This document shows positions 62,678-64,000 of a DNA stretch of 64,000 bases, piece after piece. Origin of the DNA: Aestuariivivens marinum (GTDB taxonomy: Bacteria; Bacteroidota; Bacteroidia; Flavobacteriales; Flavobacteriaceae); contig NZ_JAKMCR010000001.1 in the NCBI RefSeq assembly GCF_022662175.1, positions 1,550,001 through 1,614,000 on the forward strand, written 5' to 3'. The notes under the pieces were generated by a model. It worked only from the letters and a program-made list of their open reading frames with translations. It searched no databases and was not told where the DNA came from. Each line of letters opens with the position of its first letter. Positions within the stretch are counted from its first letter, which is position 1. The position numbers and the translations under genes are program-made.

Positions 62678-62767
62678 ATTAATCAGGAAAAATCAACTCT
62701 TATGTCGGTAATAAAGCTTAGGTCTTACAAAAAATAGTGCTATTTTTATCTCGTTATAAAATCAATT

Positions 62768-63631
62768 ATGACCAAGCCAGTCAAAATCATTGAATGCCCT
62801 AGAGACGCTATGCAAGGGATTAAACAATTTATACCTACCGAAAAAAAGGTACAGTATATACAAGCCTTATTGCGAGTTGGTTTTGATACTATTGATTTTG
62901 GAAGTTTTGTATCACCGAAGGCTATCCCTCAGATGGTGGATACGACAGCAGTTTTGTCCCAACTCGATTTAAGTAAGACTACTAGTAAATTGTTGGCTAT
63001 TATTGCTAATACTAGAGGCGCCAACGATGCCTGTAAACACAGGGAAATAGATTATTTAGGCTATCCATTTTCCATTTCAGAAAACTTTCAAATGCGTAAT
63101 ACACATAAAACCATTACTCAATCGGTAGGGGTGTTATCAGAAATTCTTGAAATTGCCTATAAATATAACAAGGAAGTAGTTGTTTATATTTCTATGGGAT
63201 TTGGTAACCCCTATGGCGACCCATGGAATGTGGAAATAGTGGGTAAGTGGACCGAGATATTGGTCAATATGGGTGTAAGCATACTTTCGTTAAGTGATAC
63301 GGTAGGTTCAGCGACCCCAGAAACGATATCGTATTTATTTTCAAATTTAATTCCGTTATATACTAATATTGAATTTGGTGCCCATTTACATACCACACGA
63401 TCTAGTTGGTTTAATAAAGTTGATGCCGCTTTTAAGGCTGGATGCTATCGTTTTGATGGTGCCATTCAAGGTTTTGGCGGTTGTCCTATGGCTAAAGACG
63501 AACTTACAGGCAACATGCCAACCGAAAAACTATTATCTTACTTTACGTCTAACAAAACTAACACACTAAACGCCTTTAGTTTTGAGAGTGCTTTTAATGA
63601 AGCTTCCAAAATATTCAATTTTTATCATTAA
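62768..63631 (+). CDS. Hydroxymethylglutaryl-CoA lyase
   Basis: Splits HMG-CoA into acetyl-CoA and acetoacetate, in leucine breakdown. TIM-barrel of the HMGL-like family: IIECPRDAMQGIKQFIPTEKK (about residues 7-27) with Arg12-Asp13, EFGAHLHTTRSSWFNKVDAA with metal-binding His206 and His208, and GFGGCPMAKDELTGNM (about 235-250) with catalytic Cys239. 287 residues, usual length. A near-consensus -7 box TATTTTTA lies at 62741-62748. No other leucine-pathway gene is visible. Confidence 0.92.
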   Translation: MTKPVKIIECPRDAMQGIKQFIPTEKKVQYIQALLRVGFDTIDFGSFVSPKAIPQMVDTTAVLSQLDLSKTTSKLLAIIANTRGANDACKHREIDYLGYPFSISENFQMRNTHKTITQSVGVLSEILEIAYKYNKEVVVYISMGFGNPYGDPWNVEIVGKWTEILVNMGVSILSLSDTVGSATPETISYLFSNLIPLYTNIEFGAHLHTTRSSWFNKVDAAFKAGCYRFDGAIQGFGGCPMAKDELTGNMPTEKLLSYFTSNKTNTLNAFSFESAFNEASKIFNFYH

Positions 63632-63684
63632 AAATACATTGGTTAAACCTCACATTATTAGAGTGTTATGTTTTTTAATAAAAG

Positions 63685-63709
63685 TTTATTTAAATTTAAT
63701 CTAAATAAA
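63685..63709. promoter_or_regulatory. 25-base near-perfect palindrome, candidate operator
   Basis: TTTATTTA and TAAATAAA ends with one mismatched pair in 12, just upstream (1 base) of the -33 element of the porin promoter. A half-site AATCTAAATAAA recurs at 63771-63782 between promoter and ATG. The symmetry suggests a dimeric regulator, perhaps of the metal- or redox-responsive kind; the regulator is not identified. Confidence 0.5.
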
Positions 63710-63710
63710 T

Positions 63711-63741
63711 TTTGTCCAAGTAATTTTGGGTTTTATCTTTG
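63711..63741 (+). promoter_or_regulatory. Bacteroidota promoter for the porin gene (TTTG-N19-TATCTTTG)
   Basis: -33 TTTG at 63711-63714, 19-base spacer, -7 TATCTTTG at 63734-63741. Both elements match the TTTG / TAnnTTTG consensus exactly with ideal spacing, giving a leader of about 55 bases before ATG 63802. Confidence 0.7.
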
Positions 63742-63801
63742 TGGCTATAAACTAACTATTATTTATAATTAATCTAAATAAAAATAAAATTTTATCAAAT
63801 C

Positions 63802-64000
63802 ATGAAAAAATTAACGTTACTAATTGCACTTTTATTGGTGTCTTTTCTTCAAGCACAAACAGCACAGGATTCTATTACGTTCGATCCCCAAAAGCAGATT
63901 AATGCAGCTCAACGTCTTTTATCTGGTAATTATGGTAAAGCCGTCACTGTTGGTGCTTATGGTGAGATAACTTATAACCAGCCAGAAGCAAAAAACGGTG
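63802..64000 (+). CDS. Outer-membrane porin, N-terminal part (runs off the window)
   Basis: Only the first 66 codons are present. Signal peptide MKKLTLLIALLLVSFLQAQ, then DSITFDPQKQINAAQRLLSG and VTVGAYGEITYNQPE. The GGYGEITYNQPEG-like segment is the start of a Bacteroidota porin group (phosphate-selective-porin-like barrels), recognised by pattern. The gene has a consensus promoter and an upstream palindrome, so it is probably expressed strongly and regulated. Confidence is limited by truncation. Confidence 0.7.
   Translation, partial: MKKLTLLIALLLVSFLQAQTAQDSITFDPQKQINAAQRLLSGNYGKAVTVGAYGEITYNQPEAKNG

Overview
The window comes from a low-GC member of the Bacteroidota, most likely a marine-type Flavobacteriaceae. 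Support: a type IX secretion (T9SS) C-terminal sorting domain (61754-62677), a PorV/PorQ-type beta-barrel (39586-40656), a cyclophilin-FKBP fusion, a PUR-alpha-like small protein, Bacteroidota-type promoters (TTTG, 17-23 bases, TAnnTTTG) and almost no Shine-Dalgarno signals. No rRNA, tRNA, CRISPR array or complete insertion sequence was seen.

Region 1 (about 1-38231) is one very large surface-polysaccharide locus, all on the + strand. It starts with a Wzt-type ABC ATPase whose permease partner must lie to the left, and ends with a polyprenyl-phosphate sugar-1-phosphate transferase that would start chain synthesis. Between them are some sixteen glycosyltransferases (GT2, GT4, GT14-like, GT34-like, TOD1/MUCI70-like), five SAM methyltransferases, a DegT/DnrJ aminotransferase, an ATP-grasp ligase, a pyruvyltransferase, a GH130/GT108-like propeller, two asparagine-synthase-type enzymes (one without the glutaminase domain), an MBOAT/AlgJ-like O-acetylation pair, an O-antigen ligase/polymerase-like membrane protein and a transglutaminase-like protein. 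The locus is split into blocks by repeat-filled gaps (12953-13057, 20967-21450, 22651-22876, 31162-32222).

Region 2 (38398-54649) is housekeeping and envelope: an Lnb/DUF4105 protein and a PorV/PorQ-like barrel, pssA, a DUF808 membrane protein, lptB, an AhpD-like protein, tatC, kdsD, recQ, a lipoprotein sulfatase, a double-domain prolyl isomerase, a DinB-like protein, an acetyltransferase, a thioredoxin-like protein, csaA, a BASS-type transporter and a lysophospholipid acyltransferase. Region 3 (54721-64000) holds a PUR-like protein, an ABC exporter, nusB-DUF1573-yajC, pepT, pyrD, a spondin-domain T9SS cargo, HMG-CoA lyase and the start of a porin.

The strongest unexplained signal is a set of intergenic repeats with conserved flanks around a palindrome whose two arms change together. 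Two 56-base copies at 22731-22786 and 32052-32107 differ at five stem positions, and every change is compensated on the other arm. A second theme is the concentration of amide- and carboxylate-forming enzymes in the polysaccharide locus, which suggests a glycan decorated with amides or amino acids; this is inference.
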